Shown piece by piece: positions 16,783 through 26,372 of a DNA stretch of 64,000 nt. Numbering within the stretch: position 1 is the first letter of the stretch; each line of letters starts with the position of its first letter. A program made the translations under genes and the position numbers. Under the pieces are notes generated by a model, which had not been told where the DNA came from, made no database searches, and worked only from the letters and a program-made list of their open reading frames with translations. Location of the stretch: NCBI GenBank assembly GCA_035636095.1, contig DASPZU010000121.1, positions 41,169 through 105,168 of the forward strand. Reading direction: 5' to 3'. Source of the stretch: Gp7-AA10 sp035636095. GTDB lineage: Bacteria > Acidobacteriota > Thermoanaerobaculia > Gp7-AA8.

Positions 16783-17214
16783 ATGGCGCTATTCACCAAA
16801 GAGACACCCCTCACTCCTCGGCCTCAATCCTCTGCACGTGCAAATGACACGCAACCGGCCTTCGAGGGCACGTTCCTGGGGCCGAAGATCAGTATTGAAG
16901 GGACGGTGACCGGCTCCGAACCGATGCTGATCGAGGGACATGTGAAGGGGGCAATCAACCTCAGCGGCGATCTCCGCATCGGAACGCAAGCGCGGGTGGA
17001 AGCCAAAGTCCACGCCCGTAACGTGACGGTCGAGGGCCGCCTCAACGGCGACGTGACGGCCGACGATCGCGTCGAATTGATCGCCAGCTCCACCGTCGAC
17101 GGGAACATCAAGGCGCCGAAAATCATCGTGGCTGAAGGCGCGCGGTTCCGCGGGAATGTCGATATGGGGTCGGCGAAACCGAGTTCACATTCCGAGAGCG
17201 CTGCCAAGAAATAG
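16783..17214 (+). CDS. Bactofilin family polymer-forming cytoskeletal protein
   Basis: A 143-aa protein with a disordered N-terminus (to about residue 30), a right-handed beta-helix of repeated strands (GPKISIEGTVTGSEPMLIEGHVKGAINLSGDLRIG and so on, about 33-125) and a Ser/Lys-rich tail. Bactofilins self-assemble without nucleotide into filaments at the membrane and help in cell shape, stalks or chromosome positioning. The size is typical of the family. No M23 peptidase partner lies next to it. The TAG stop merges directly into an octamer-built palindrome at 17214. Confidence 0.92.
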   Translation: MALFTKETPLTPRPQSSARANDTQPAFEGTFLGPKISIEGTVTGSEPMLIEGHVKGAINLSGDLRIGTQARVEAKVHARNVTVEGRLNGDVTADDRVELIASSTVDGNIKAPKIIVAEGARFRGNVDMGSAKPSSHSESAAKK

Positions 17215-17276
17215 GTTGCTCGGTTGCTAAGTTGCTTGGTTGCTGAGCAACCCAGTAACCGAGTAACCCAGCAACC
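17214..17276. repeat. Palindrome made of octamer repeats (4 forward, 4 inverted)
   Basis: Four 8-bp units of the form RGTTGCTN (17214-17245) are followed at once by four units in reverse complement, AGYAACCN (17246-17276). The whole region can fold into one long stem. It starts on the last base of the bactofilin stop and ends 9 nt before the GTG of the aldehyde dehydrogenase gene, whose ribosome-binding GGAG lies at its edge. Confidence 0.92.
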
Positions 17277-17285
17277 GGAGAAGAC

Positions 17286-18827
17286 GTGCCAAAAACACTT
17301 ACACAAGAAACACCGCAGTTTGGCGCGCTACGCGCGCCTCGCGAATACAAAAACTACGTCGACGGGCAGTGGGTGGCATCTGCGTCGGGGAAGACTTTCG
17401 AGAATCGCAATCCTGCCGACCGCGAAGATCTGATCGGAACGTTTCAGGAGTCGAGCGCCGCCGATCTCAACGCGGCGGTCGAGGCCGCCGATCGCGCATT
17501 CAACGGCTGGCGGCTGATGCCGGCCCCCGGGCGCGCTGAGTATCTCTATCACGTCGGCAACATCCTCAAGCGCGACAAGGAAAAAATCGCGCGCGAGATG
17601 ACCCGCGAGATGGGGAAGGTGCTGGCGGAGACGCGCGGCGACGTGCAGGAAGCGATCGACATGGCGTTTCTGATGGCGGGCGAGGGTCGCCGGCTGTTTG
17701 GCGTGACCACGCCGTCGGAGCTTCCCAGCAAATTCAACATGGCGGTCCGCATGCCGTTGGGCGTGGCGGGGCTGATCACGCCATGGAACTTTCCGATCGC
17801 GATCCCGGCGTGGAAGAGCATGGCGGCGTTGATCTGCGGGAACACCGTGGTGATCAAGCCGGCCTCGCTCACGCCGTTGTCGGTGGTCATGCTGGCCGAA
17901 GCATTTCAGGAGTCCGGACTTCCCAAGGGCGTATTCAACGTCGTGACCGGCGGCGGTCGCGAAGTCGGCGAGCCGATGCTCAAGCATCCGAAGGTCGCGG
18001 TCATCTCATTCACCGGATCGACCGACGTCGGGCGCGATATCGCGATCGCGTGCGCGCCGCAGTTCAAGCACGTGCACCTGGAGATGGGCGGGAAGAACAT
18101 CATCATGGTGATGGATGACGCCGACGTCGATCTGGCCGTCGACGGCGCGCTGTGGGGCGCGTTTGGAACTGCCGGTCAGCGTTGCACGGCCGCCTCGCGC
18201 ATCGTGGCGCATCGCAAGATCTACGATCAGTTCGTGGAGAAACTTTCGGCGCGGGCCGCGAAACTTCGCGTCGGAAACGGACTCGATCCGAAAACCGACA
18301 TGGGGCCGAACATTTCGGCGTCGCAAGTCAAGACCGTCGAGAAATACGTGCAGATCGGAAAGGATGAAGGGGCGAAGGTCGTCACAGGCGGCGCCGCGCT
18401 CACCGAGGGTCCGTATGGCAGGGGCCATTTCCATCAGCCCACGGTTTTCGCGAACGTGACGCCGAACATGCGCATCGCGCAGGAGGAAATCTTTGGACCG
18501 GTCACTGCGGTCATGAAATGCGACTCGCTGGAGGAGGCCATCGCGATCGGTAATGGTGTGAAGTACGGGCTGTCGTCATCGATCTATACCCGCGACGTCA
18601 ATAACGCCTTCGTTGCCATGCGCGACATGTACACCGGCATCTTCTACGTCAACGCGCCCACCATCGGCGCGGAAGTGCATCTGCCCTTCGGCGGCACGAA
18701 GCAGACCGGAAACGGGCATCGGGAGGCGGGGGTGGTGGGCATCGATGTGTTCAGCGAATGGAAATCGATCTACATTGATTACTCCGGCTCGCTGCAGCGC
18801 GCACAGATCGACACGGAGGAGATTTGA
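17286..18827 (+). CDS. NAD(P)+-dependent aldehyde dehydrogenase
   Basis: A 513-aa ALDH-superfamily enzyme that oxidises an aldehyde to an acid. Catalytic residues are visible: N168 (TPWNFP), general base E266 (LEMGGKN) and nucleophile C300 (GQRCTAASR), plus cofactor-binding SFTGSTDVGR and the conserved EEIFGPV and PFGGTKQTGNGHREAG segments. The substrate cannot be fixed; the sequence style fits semialdehyde or amino-aldehyde dehydrogenases. GTG at 17286 follows GGAG. Its stop overlaps the start of the YHS-domain gene, which overlaps the M28 peptidase gene, so the three are translated as a coupled operon. Confidence 0.93.
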   Translation: MPKTLTQETPQFGALRAPREYKNYVDGQWVASASGKTFENRNPADREDLIGTFQESSAADLNAAVEAADRAFNGWRLMPAPGRAEYLYHVGNILKRDKEKIAREMTREMGKVLAETRGDVQEAIDMAFLMAGEGRRLFGVTTPSELPSKFNMAVRMPLGVAGLITPWNFPIAIPAWKSMAALICGNTVVIKPASLTPLSVVMLAEAFQESGLPKGVFNVVTGGGREVGEPMLKHPKVAVISFTGSTDVGRDIAIACAPQFKHVHLEMGGKNIIMVMDDADVDLAVDGALWGAFGTAGQRCTAASRIVAHRKIYDQFVEKLSARAAKLRVGNGLDPKTDMGPNISASQVKTVEKYVQIGKDEGAKVVTGGAALTEGPYGRGHFHQPTVFANVTPNMRIAQEEIFGPVTAVMKCDSLEEAIAIGNGVKYGLSSSIYTRDVNNAFVAMRDMYTGIFYVNAPTIGAEVHLPFGGTKQTGNGHREAGVVGIDVFSEWKSIYIDYSGSLQRAQIDTEEI

Positions 18828-19003
18828 TGGCCGAGGATATTCACAGCAGGAAAACGGCCAGGCAGGCGCAGGACCCCGTTTGCAAGATGATCGTTGACGT
18901 CGAAAAGGCGGCCGGCAGGATCGATCACGGCGAGCACTCGCACTACTTCTGCTCGGAGAATTGCAAGCGCGAATTCGAGAAGAATCCGAAAAAGTACCAT
19001 TGA
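18827..19003 (+). CDS. YHS-domain small protein
   Basis: A 58-aa protein with the YHS motif: DPVCKMIVD, then HYFCSENCKREFEKNPKKY. The three Cys residues (C-x-n-C-x3-C) suggest metal binding, as in YHS domains of copper/heavy-metal ATPases and oxygenases. It is translationally coupled on both sides: its ATG overlaps the ALDH stop, and its TGA overlaps the ATG of the peptidase. Its role in this operon is unknown. Confidence 0.88.
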   Translation: MAEDIHSRKTARQAQDPVCKMIVDVEKAAGRIDHGEHSHYFCSENCKREFEKNPKKYH

Positions 19004-20325
19004 TGCTGGCGGCGTTTGTTTTAGTTGCCGCCACTGCCGCGTCCACGCCTGACGCGATCATCGAGGGCGCAGTCGGGTCCACACGCGCTTACGACACGCT
19101 GGAATACCTCACCGACAACATTGGACCGCGTCTCAGCGGATCGACGAATGCGGCGGCAGCGGTGCGGTGGGCGACCGAGAGTTTCGAAAAGTGGGGCGTT
19201 GCTGTTGCGAACGAGAAGATCATGGTGCCGCACTGGGTCCGTGGCGCCGAATATGGACGGCTGGTCTCGCATCGCAATCAGCACATCATCCTGACTGCGC
19301 TGGGGGGCAGCGTGGCCACGCCGGGAAGAGGGATCGCCGCCGAGGTCATCGAAGTCAGTTCGTACGACGAGCTCAAATCGCTCGGGCCGAAGATCCAAGG
19401 GAAAATCGTTTTCTACAACAATCCGATGGACATGGAGCTCGTGCGGGCGCATCGCGGCTTCGAGGCCTACCGGCAGGCAGTCGAATTTCGCGGCAGCGGC
19501 GCGAGCCGCGCGGCGGAGTATGGCGCAGTCGCGGCGGTGATTCGCTCCGTCGCATCGGCGTCGTTGCGCACGCCCCACACCGGCGCGATGCGCTATGACC
19601 CCAAGCAGCCGAAGATCCCAGCCGCCGCGCTGACCGTCGAAGACGCGATGCTCATCGATCGCCTTCTGAAAAAGGGCGACCGCGTGACCATGCGTCTCGT
19701 TTTGACGCCGCGAACTTTGCCGGATGTCGCATCCGCCAACGTGGTCGCCGAAATTCGCGGAAGCGAGAAGCCGGACGAGATCGTCCTCCTCGGCGGCCAC
19801 CTCGACTCCTGGGACCTCGGCACCGGCGCCATCGACGACGGCAGCGGCGTCGCGATGGTGATGGAGACGATGCGCCTGCTGAAGGAAATGGACCTGCATC
19901 CCAGGCGAACGATTCGCGCTGTCCTTTTCATGAACGAAGAGAACGGACTGAACGGCGGCCGCGGATATTTTGTAAAGCACAAGGGCGACAAACATGTGGC
20001 GGCAATCGAGACCGATGCCGGCGCGGCCGCTCCGACCGGGTTTCGCACGACGCTGAAGGGCGACGCGCTCGCGAATCTCGAGAAGCTCGCACAGCCGTTG
20101 TCGGCAGTGGGGGCCGCGCATTTCGAGACCTCATCGGAGACCGGCGCCGATACATCTTTTCTGATTGAAGCCGGCGTTCCCGGATTCGGTTTCGTGCCCG
20201 AGCCGTTGAAATACTTCGATTACCACCACAGCCCCGCCGACACGCTCGACAAAGTCGATCCGAAAGAGCTGGCGCAGGACACCGCCGCCGTGGCGGCGTT
20301 AGCGTGGATTTTGGCGAATCAGTAG
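19003..20325 (+). CDS. Secreted M28-family zinc metallopeptidase
   Basis: A 440-aa exported peptidase. An N-terminal signal (MLAAFVLVAATAAS) is followed by a segment with a PA-like insert and then the M28 catalytic domain. Zinc ligands and catalytic residues are clear: H266 (GGHLDSW), D278 (GAIDDGSG), E312-E313 (MNEENG), the ETDAGA aspartate and the DYHHSPADT histidine. Such enzymes act as aminopeptidases or carboxypeptidases in the periplasm or outside the cell. The start at 19003 is chosen over the longer frame because it opens the signal peptide and overlaps the YHS stop (ATGA). Confidence 0.93.
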   Translation: MLAAFVLVAATAASTPDAIIEGAVGSTRAYDTLEYLTDNIGPRLSGSTNAAAAVRWATESFEKWGVAVANEKIMVPHWVRGAEYGRLVSHRNQHIILTALGGSVATPGRGIAAEVIEVSSYDELKSLGPKIQGKIVFYNNPMDMELVRAHRGFEAYRQAVEFRGSGASRAAEYGAVAAVIRSVASASLRTPHTGAMRYDPKQPKIPAAALTVEDAMLIDRLLKKGDRVTMRLVLTPRTLPDVASANVVAEIRGSEKPDEIVLLGGHLDSWDLGTGAIDDGSGVAMVMETMRLLKEMDLHPRRTIRAVLFMNEENGLNGGRGYFVKHKGDKHVAAIETDAGAAAPTGFRTTLKGDALANLEKLAQPLSAVGAAHFETSSETGADTSFLIEAGVPGFGFVPEPLKYFDYHHSPADTLDKVDPKELAQDTAAVAALAWILANQ

Positions 20326-20346
20326 GGGCGCCCAGCGGGCGCCCCT
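20324..20346. terminator. Perfect hairpin between convergent genes
   Basis: AGGGGCGCCC (20324-20333) and GGGCGCCCCT (20337-20346) form a perfect 10-bp stem with a 3-nt loop between the M28 peptidase stop and the TonB receptor stop. There is no T-run, so a factor-independent terminator is uncertain; it may be another short palindromic repeat. Confidence 0.55.
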
Positions 20347-20354
20347 GACCCAAA

Positions 20355-23351
20355 TCAGAATCTCACACCGACCGCAAAGCGATAGGTGCGCGGAAGCTGA
20401 TAGGCATCGGAACGCGTCGGTTTTCCGAAGTTCGGATCGAAGACGTAGTTCACGCCGAGCTGCGGCGTATCGGTGAACGGATTGAAGGGCGCACAGCGTG
20501 AGCCGCCGGCCTGCACGCACTGGCTGTTGCGCGCGGTGTAGACGCGGTTCTCGATCACGCTGCCGACATTCGTGGCATTGAATTCCACTCCCTGCTCACT
20601 GAGCAGATTCACCACATCGGCGCGGAGGAACATATTCGCTCTGGAGAGCGGGAAGGTGTACGTGATGTTGACGTCCGTGGCGGTGATGGTGTCGAGACGA
20701 TATTGACCGCGCTGGCTGAAGAAATAGTTCACGGTCGTCGGCGGCGTGACATATCCCGGATTGACGACTCCCGTGGGCAGCGAAGTGCTTTTGCGCACAT
20801 CAATCGACGCAACAGCCGTGTACGGCTGCCCGGAGTGATAGCGTTCGAGCATTCCCAAATTCAGCGAGCCGTAGGGAAGCCGTATTTCGGAAGTGGCCCA
20901 AAGGTTTCCGCGATGACGAATGTCCTCGTTCAAATAGCCGATCGGGATGTTCTGCGCGAATTTGACGTACTCGGGATATGACTCGTTTCCCACGAAAACG
21001 GTCGCATTGTTGAAGGTCTCGCCCTCCACATTGCCGCGCAGCTTCGAGTAGGTGTAGTTGCCTCCGACGTTCACGCGGCCGACGCGATATTGGCCCTGGA
21101 GCTGAAGTCCGTTGTACTTCCGCTGCAGTCCATCGCTGGACGTACCGTTGTCGATCACCCCGACGTCGACTTTTCGATTCTTTGGATCATTCGGAATGGG
21201 TGCCTGGCCGGTGGCGAGATTGCGGCGAATCACGTAAAAGTCGGTCGTCTTGCGGCCGATCCAGTCGGCCCGAACGAACCCATTGCCGATCTGCACGCCG
21301 TAGCCGACGGTGATTTCGTCGCTATAAGGCGACCGAAGTGGATGCGTGAAGCCCTCGGTTAGGCCGGGCACGGATAGATCGAAGAACGTCGAGCTGGTGC
21401 CACCGTTGGCCTGGAACCAGTCGAAGACTTGCTTGAGCACCTGATCGGTGGGAAGAAGCTGGCTGGTGGGTGTACCCGGCTTGTTGATCTCCGGTCCGCC
21501 ATACGCGTAATAGAACGATGCCGGACGTCCGGCGTTGGATGACGAATCGGCGGGACCCTGATCGATCTTTGCCACGTAGCGGCTGTAGGCGGCGCTCAGG
21601 CGGTGCCGGCCGTTGCCGAAGAGGTCGTACATCGCCCCCAATCTCGGGCTGACGCGCGAATCCCTGACGGTCGGATTGTGCGCCTGATCCTGGCCGCTGT
21701 TCTTGTCATAGCGCGCACCGACGTTGAAGCTCCAGTGCTGGTTCAAATCCCACCTGTCATTGAGGAACACCGATTTGACGGCAAAATCCGAGCGCTGACT
21801 CGGATTGAGCACCGGATCCCACTCGATGAAGGAATTGATCGTGCCGCTCGGGCTGGTGGGATAGACGCGCAGAAAGACATTCTGGCCGGAATAGATGAAG
21901 TCGCCGAAGACACGGAAATCAGACCCCGACTGATAATTGTCCTCGAGTCTGAGCTGGTGCCAGTCGTCATATCCGGCGACCAGATTGTGGCTTCCGATCG
22001 ACTTGGTGGGAAGGAAGTACGATCCTTTCACCAGCCACTCTTTGCTGTCGCGCTCCTTCGGCCGGCAGACGCCGCAGAAGGTCGGTGACCAGGCGCGACG
22101 CCCGCTGCTGATGTCGCGAATCATCGTGCCGTTGATGAGGTCCCGCTGCAAGGCTCCGCCGCCGATGAGCGAGAGATCTCGCCGGCTGACGATGCCCTCG
22201 AGCAGCAGATTGTTGGTGATGACGCCGTTGTAATGAATGGCCCAGAAGTCGACGGGATTATTCGAGGTGCGAAGGCTCGCCACATCGACGATGTTGCCGA
22301 ACGAGCCGTTGCTCGTGCGCGGCGTTGTTTTGGTGTAGTCGTAAAGCAGGCTGTGCTTCTGCGTGATGTTTCCGGTCAGTTTTCCTTCGTACCGACGATC
22401 GTTCGCGGTCACGACATAGGGAATGTTGGTGGCGGTGGTCTGATTGGTGGTCAGCCGTTTTTCGTAACGTCCGGCCGTGAAGAACCAGATGCGATCGCGG
22501 ATGATCCGCCCGCCGAACGTTCCTTCGTAGACGGGATTGATCTTGCTGACGTGCGCTTGTTCGGGGTTGCCGCTGACCGGATCGCGGAAATCAGTGAGGC
22601 TGGTCCACTTGTCATTGGTGAGGTTGTCACGCACGGAACCGCTGAACTCATTGCCGCCCGATTTCGTGATCGTGCTCACCACGCCGCCCATGAACCGGCC
22701 GTACTCGGCGGAAACGCCGGCCGTGAGCAGCGTCGTCTCCTGAATGGCGTCTTCGATGAACACGTTCTGCGGCTGCCCGCGCACGTTCTCGTTCACCGTG
22801 ACGCCGTTGATCACGTACAGGTTTTCATACGATTGCGCGCCGTTGATGACGGTCTGATTGTTTGGTCCGGCGTTGTTGACGCCGGCCGCAAGCTGGATGC
22901 GCTGCGCGATGGTGCGCCCGACCGGCAGCGACTCGACCAGCTTGCGATCGAGGTTGGTCGATACCTGAGGCGTTTCGAGAATCGATGGTGCCGTCGCCGT
23001 CACTACAATCGCCTCGGTCATTGCCGCGACCCGCAAGTCCACGTCGACTCGCGTTGTCTCCGCCAACTGAAGCTGGGCCTGCTTGGTGATCTTTTGCATC
23101 CCTTCGAGCTCGAACGACACGCGATACGGCCCCGGCGGCAAACCAGCGAAACTGTAGTCGCCGTTTGCACCCGACACCGTCGTGCGAATGCCGAGCAGCG
23201 CCGGCGAGGTGATGGTGATGGTCGCGCCGGGCAACGGAGCGCCACCGGTGGTGACGGAACCGGTCAGGGTCCCGGCAGTCTGCGCCGCGGCGGTTGCAGC
23301 CAGCAGAAGCGCCGTCAACAGCGGTACTGCGTAAAGGCTTCTCCTGAACAT
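20355..23351 (-). CDS. TonB-dependent receptor, CGVC subgroup, paralog 2
   Basis: A 998-aa receptor with signal peptide (LLTALLLAATAAAQ), carboxypeptidase-regulatory-like domain (GGAPLPGATITI, LPPGPYRVSFELEGMQK), plug (NAGPNNQTVINGAQSYENLYVINGV, SAEYGRFMGGVVSTITKSGGN) and a barrel ending TYRFAVGVRF. SPTFCGVCRPKERDS near residue 425 matches the other two members of this subgroup. It lies 20 nt downstream of the receptor gene at 23372, so both may share a transcript, with an AGGAGG before its own start. The ligand is unknown. Confidence 0.94.
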   Translation of the reverse strand: MFRRSLYAVPLLTALLLAATAAAQTAGTLTGSVTTGGAPLPGATITITSPALLGIRTTVSGANGDYSFAGLPPGPYRVSFELEGMQKITKQAQLQLAETTRVDVDLRVAAMTEAIVVTATAPSILETPQVSTNLDRKLVESLPVGRTIAQRIQLAAGVNNAGPNNQTVINGAQSYENLYVINGVTVNENVRGQPQNVFIEDAIQETTLLTAGVSAEYGRFMGGVVSTITKSGGNEFSGSVRDNLTNDKWTSLTDFRDPVSGNPEQAHVSKINPVYEGTFGGRIIRDRIWFFTAGRYEKRLTTNQTTATNIPYVVTANDRRYEGKLTGNITQKHSLLYDYTKTTPRTSNGSFGNIVDVASLRTSNNPVDFWAIHYNGVITNNLLLEGIVSRRDLSLIGGGALQRDLINGTMIRDISSGRRAWSPTFCGVCRPKERDSKEWLVKGSYFLPTKSIGSHNLVAGYDDWHQLRLEDNYQSGSDFRVFGDFIYSGQNVFLRVYPTSPSGTINSFIEWDPVLNPSQRSDFAVKSVFLNDRWDLNQHWSFNVGARYDKNSGQDQAHNPTVRDSRVSPRLGAMYDLFGNGRHRLSAAYSRYVAKIDQGPADSSSNAGRPASFYYAYGGPEINKPGTPTSQLLPTDQVLKQVFDWFQANGGTSSTFFDLSVPGLTEGFTHPLRSPYSDEITVGYGVQIGNGFVRADWIGRKTTDFYVIRRNLATGQAPIPNDPKNRKVDVGVIDNGTSSDGLQRKYNGLQLQGQYRVGRVNVGGNYTYSKLRGNVEGETFNNATVFVGNESYPEYVKFAQNIPIGYLNEDIRHRGNLWATSEIRLPYGSLNLGMLERYHSGQPYTAVASIDVRKSTSLPTGVVNPGYVTPPTTVNYFFSQRGQYRLDTITATDVNITYTFPLSRANMFLRADVVNLLSEQGVEFNATNVGSVIENRVYTARNSQCVQAGGSRCAPFNPFTDTPQLGVNYVFDPNFGKPTRSDAYQLPRTYRFAVGVRF

Positions 23352-23371
23352 TGTGCCCTCCTGAGTCCGTA

Positions 23372-26182
23372 TTAGAAGCGGACCAACGTGGTCAACCGAT
23401 AATTGCGTGGCCCTCGGAAGGAGCCGCGCGCCGTCGCCGCGCCGAACCGGTCACGGTTGATCTTACAGGTCGATCCGGCGGCCGCATTGGCGTTCGCGCA
23501 GTAGGCCGTGAGATTCACATTGGTCTTGTCTTGATGGTCGGTGAGATTGAAAATCTCCCCCTTGAAGCCTAATTCTGCGGTCTTCCAGATGCGATACGTC
23601 GCCTCCACAGACCCATCCAGGCCATACGTGTTCGGCAGACGCCGCGAACCGCGCTTTTCGTAGAAGTATGTTGCCGTTGAACCCGAGTTCGTTGTCGTCC
23701 CGGGAAGCAGAACGTTCATGCTGATATTCGGCGTGTAACTGAGGTTCGAGCGGTACTCGCCCGCCAACGCGGTGGTCAGACCGACCGGACCGATATGGAA
23801 CAGGTACGTCGCCTGCGCCTTCAGATCGTTCGGGAAGTCGAAGTTCGGCGTGCCGTCCTTGTTCGCCCCATTGTTCACTTCCGCGCAGGGGAGCACACCG
23901 TTGGTGCCGATTGTCGGATCGACCGTCGTGCGGCAGTTGGACGCGAGGAAATCGCCCAGCGAGGTGAATGCGTCACCGAAGTGGTTGCCTCGCACAGCCG
24001 ACCTGGTGTAGTTGACGTTGGCATACCAGTTCCTGGAGAAGCGTTTCTCGAATGTCAGTTCGACGCCGCGGTAGTTGTGTTTGGCCGCCGAATAGTTCAC
24101 GACCTTCTGGGAGAGCGTCCCGTCGGGATTCCAGTCGATGACGTCGTCGATCGGGTCGCCCCACTTCCTCCAGATCCCGCGAATGCCGGCGCCCATGGTG
24201 TTGCCGACCTGCCGCTGATATCCAAAGGTCACTTCGTCGATGTAAGTCGGCTTCAGATCTGTGTTTGTGGGGAGGCTGCCGGCGCCTTGGACAACGTGAG
24301 CACCCTGCACATACTTCGTTCCATCCCAGCTGAAGTTGGTGTAGTTGGCCTTCTGGGGAATCAGCGCAAAGCTGTCCGAGAAACCCAGATTGATGAACTG
24401 ATACGGCCGGGCGTAGGAGCCGACGATCAGCGAACGACCGTCTCCCCGCAAGTCATAGCTGGCGGAAAGGCGTGGCGACCAGGTCGAGGCATCAACGGTT
24501 GCTGCGCCGAGATCGCTCTTCCCGGTCTGCTTCTCGTAACGAACGCCGATCTCGGTGAAGAGTCGCGGCGTGATGTTGAACTTGTCGCGAACGTAAAGGG
24601 CCGTGATTCTTCCCTTGGAGGTCGAAGCGGCCGGCGGGTCGAAATCGCGCCGGCTGCTGGGAGCAAAGGTCCGCGTTACGGGATCGAACGTGTTGTCGAT
24701 GAAGAGCTGGTTGCTCTGGAACGTAAACAGCGCGCCCGACTTGACGGTCTGCAGATCGTAGCCGGCCTTGATATCGTGCGTCCGGCCGAGGAATGTCCGG
24801 AACTGCGAAACGGCGGCGATGAATTGCTTCCGCGGTCGATCGACGAAGCCGTCGAAGAAGGCGCCGTTGTAGTAGAAACCGTCGGCCAGCGAGAAATGCG
24901 GAGCCGAGTTGGTCAGCGGGCTCTGGAGGTACGGGAAAACGGTGATGACGTTGCCCTGTTTGGCAGCGAAGGCCTCGACCGATGTCGTCGCTCCGAAAAT
25001 TCCTGTGTATTGCACAGCGGTGGAGTTGCCGGTTTGATCCTGCCGCGTGTATGCAAAGAGCTCGGCCGGGGTGCCGTAGTTGATGATGAACCCGTTGGTC
25101 GGCGAGACATGCCGGCGCGCCCACACGCTTTGGCTCGGCGTGAGCTGCCCGGTGACGCGAGCATCCCAGAATGGGCTGACCGTGGTTTGCTGGAAGTTCT
25201 CACGTGTGACCGGCGTCTGCTGTTGTGCTCCGGTCGTCTTCGCCTTCTCGTATGCCCCGAAGAACCAGATGTGATCGCGCCAGAAGGGGCCGCCGAGGGT
25301 GAAGGAGTCCACCGGATTCACGTGGTCGAACTTCGTCCGCGCCAGCGAAGCGCCGAGCGTGGTACATGCTGCAGGAGGCGACGCGGTAGCGCACCGCTCG
25401 TCCTTGGTCTTGTTCTGTGAGTTCCAGTCATCGTTCGTCGCGAGGAGTTTGCCCGATCCGGAGACGGTGTTCCCGCCCGACTTCGTGATCACGTTGACGA
25501 TCGCGCCGATTGAGCGGCCATACTCGGCTGACAGACCGGCGGTGTAGAGCGCCACTTCCTGCACGGATTCGAAGTTGAGGTTCGAGCCGAAAGTGCCGGT
25601 GGTTGGATCGGTGGTGTCCACGCCATCGAAGAGGAACTGGTTGTTGCCTGCGAGGGCACCATGGGCGTTGACATTGCCGCCGCCTGTTCCCGGAATGCCG
25701 GGAGCAAGGCCCATCAGCGACTGATAGCTGCGACCGACGGGAATTTTCTGAAACTCCTCAACGCGAAAGTTCGATCGAACCGCGACGTTGGTCTTGTCGA
25801 CCACCGGCACTTCCGCGCTCACCGTGATGGCTTCCGAAGTTGCCCCGAGCTTCATCGAGATCGACAGATCGGTGGTCTTCTCGCTCTCGACCACGTTGTG
25901 CCGCGACATCGCAGTGTCAAAGCCGGAAAGCTTCGCGGTTACGGTGTAGTTTCCCAGCGGTACGGCCGGCATCCGGAATCTTCCCGAACTGTCGGTCGTG
26001 GCGGTGCGAGTCAAACCTTTGTCCTCATGCTTGGCCTCCACCGCTACACCCGGCAGGGCGCCCCCAGTTTGATCCTTGATTTGACCGCTCAGGGTGCCGA
26101 CTTGCGCCGTCTGCCCGAGAACGATCGCCGACATGAAAAAAAGAAGAAATAGAACTGCCGCGAATGGAGCGCGTTTGAACAT
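23372..26182 (-). CDS. TonB-dependent receptor with carboxypeptidase-regulatory-like domain
   Basis: A 936-aa receptor. A signal peptide (AAVLFLLFFMSAIVLGQ) precedes a regulatory-like domain (GQIKDQTGGALPGVAVEA, VPLGNYTVTAKLSGF), a plug (VGRSYQSLMGLAPGIPG, LFDGVDTTDPTTGTFG, SAEYGRSIGAIVNVITKSGGN) and a barrel ending RNYRLTTLVRF. It belongs to a different branch from the CGVC paralogs: it has no CGVC motif and the plug wording differs. It is the promoter-proximal gene of a two-receptor unit. TGGAGG precedes the ATG, and a 16-bp perfect palindrome lies about 100 nt upstream. Confidence 0.94.
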   Translation of the reverse strand: MFKRAPFAAVLFLLFFMSAIVLGQTAQVGTLSGQIKDQTGGALPGVAVEAKHEDKGLTRTATTDSSGRFRMPAVPLGNYTVTAKLSGFDTAMSRHNVVESEKTTDLSISMKLGATSEAITVSAEVPVVDKTNVAVRSNFRVEEFQKIPVGRSYQSLMGLAPGIPGTGGGNVNAHGALAGNNQFLFDGVDTTDPTTGTFGSNLNFESVQEVALYTAGLSAEYGRSIGAIVNVITKSGGNTVSGSGKLLATNDDWNSQNKTKDERCATASPPAACTTLGASLARTKFDHVNPVDSFTLGGPFWRDHIWFFGAYEKAKTTGAQQQTPVTRENFQQTTVSPFWDARVTGQLTPSQSVWARRHVSPTNGFIINYGTPAELFAYTRQDQTGNSTAVQYTGIFGATTSVEAFAAKQGNVITVFPYLQSPLTNSAPHFSLADGFYYNGAFFDGFVDRPRKQFIAAVSQFRTFLGRTHDIKAGYDLQTVKSGALFTFQSNQLFIDNTFDPVTRTFAPSSRRDFDPPAASTSKGRITALYVRDKFNITPRLFTEIGVRYEKQTGKSDLGAATVDASTWSPRLSASYDLRGDGRSLIVGSYARPYQFINLGFSDSFALIPQKANYTNFSWDGTKYVQGAHVVQGAGSLPTNTDLKPTYIDEVTFGYQRQVGNTMGAGIRGIWRKWGDPIDDVIDWNPDGTLSQKVVNYSAAKHNYRGVELTFEKRFSRNWYANVNYTRSAVRGNHFGDAFTSLGDFLASNCRTTVDPTIGTNGVLPCAEVNNGANKDGTPNFDFPNDLKAQATYLFHIGPVGLTTALAGEYRSNLSYTPNISMNVLLPGTTTNSGSTATYFYEKRGSRRLPNTYGLDGSVEATYRIWKTAELGFKGEIFNLTDHQDKTNVNLTAYCANANAAAGSTCKINRDRFGAATARGSFRGPRNYRLTTLVRF

Positions 26183-26278
26183 GAAACCTCCATTTTTATC
26201 GGTTAACCGGGTTCAATGGGCTGCTGACGGGCGGGATTTAAGCACGGTCCGAGCCGCTTTCGCAAAGAGATGCTTGTT

Positions 26279-26294
26279 GTTTCTTTAAAGAAAC
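26279..26294. promoter_or_regulatory. Perfect 16-bp palindrome upstream of a TonB receptor
   Basis: GTTTCTTTAAAGAAAC is a complete 16-bp palindrome in the 190-nt gap between the receptor start (26182) and the end of the GWxTD gene (26373). It could be an operator for the receptor pair; on the RNA level the stem has almost no loop, so a DNA-binding site is more likely than a terminator. Confidence 0.4.
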
Positions 26295-26372
26295 TTACAA
26301 AAAATGGCAGATGGCGAAAACGCCGAGAACATTCAGATTTCTGGCGGTTTTCATCCAGCCGACTGAATTCGA

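Noticed and set aside
17214..17276. Ordinary factor-independent terminator after bactofilin
   Set aside because: There is no T-run after the stem, and the arms are made of tandem octamers.
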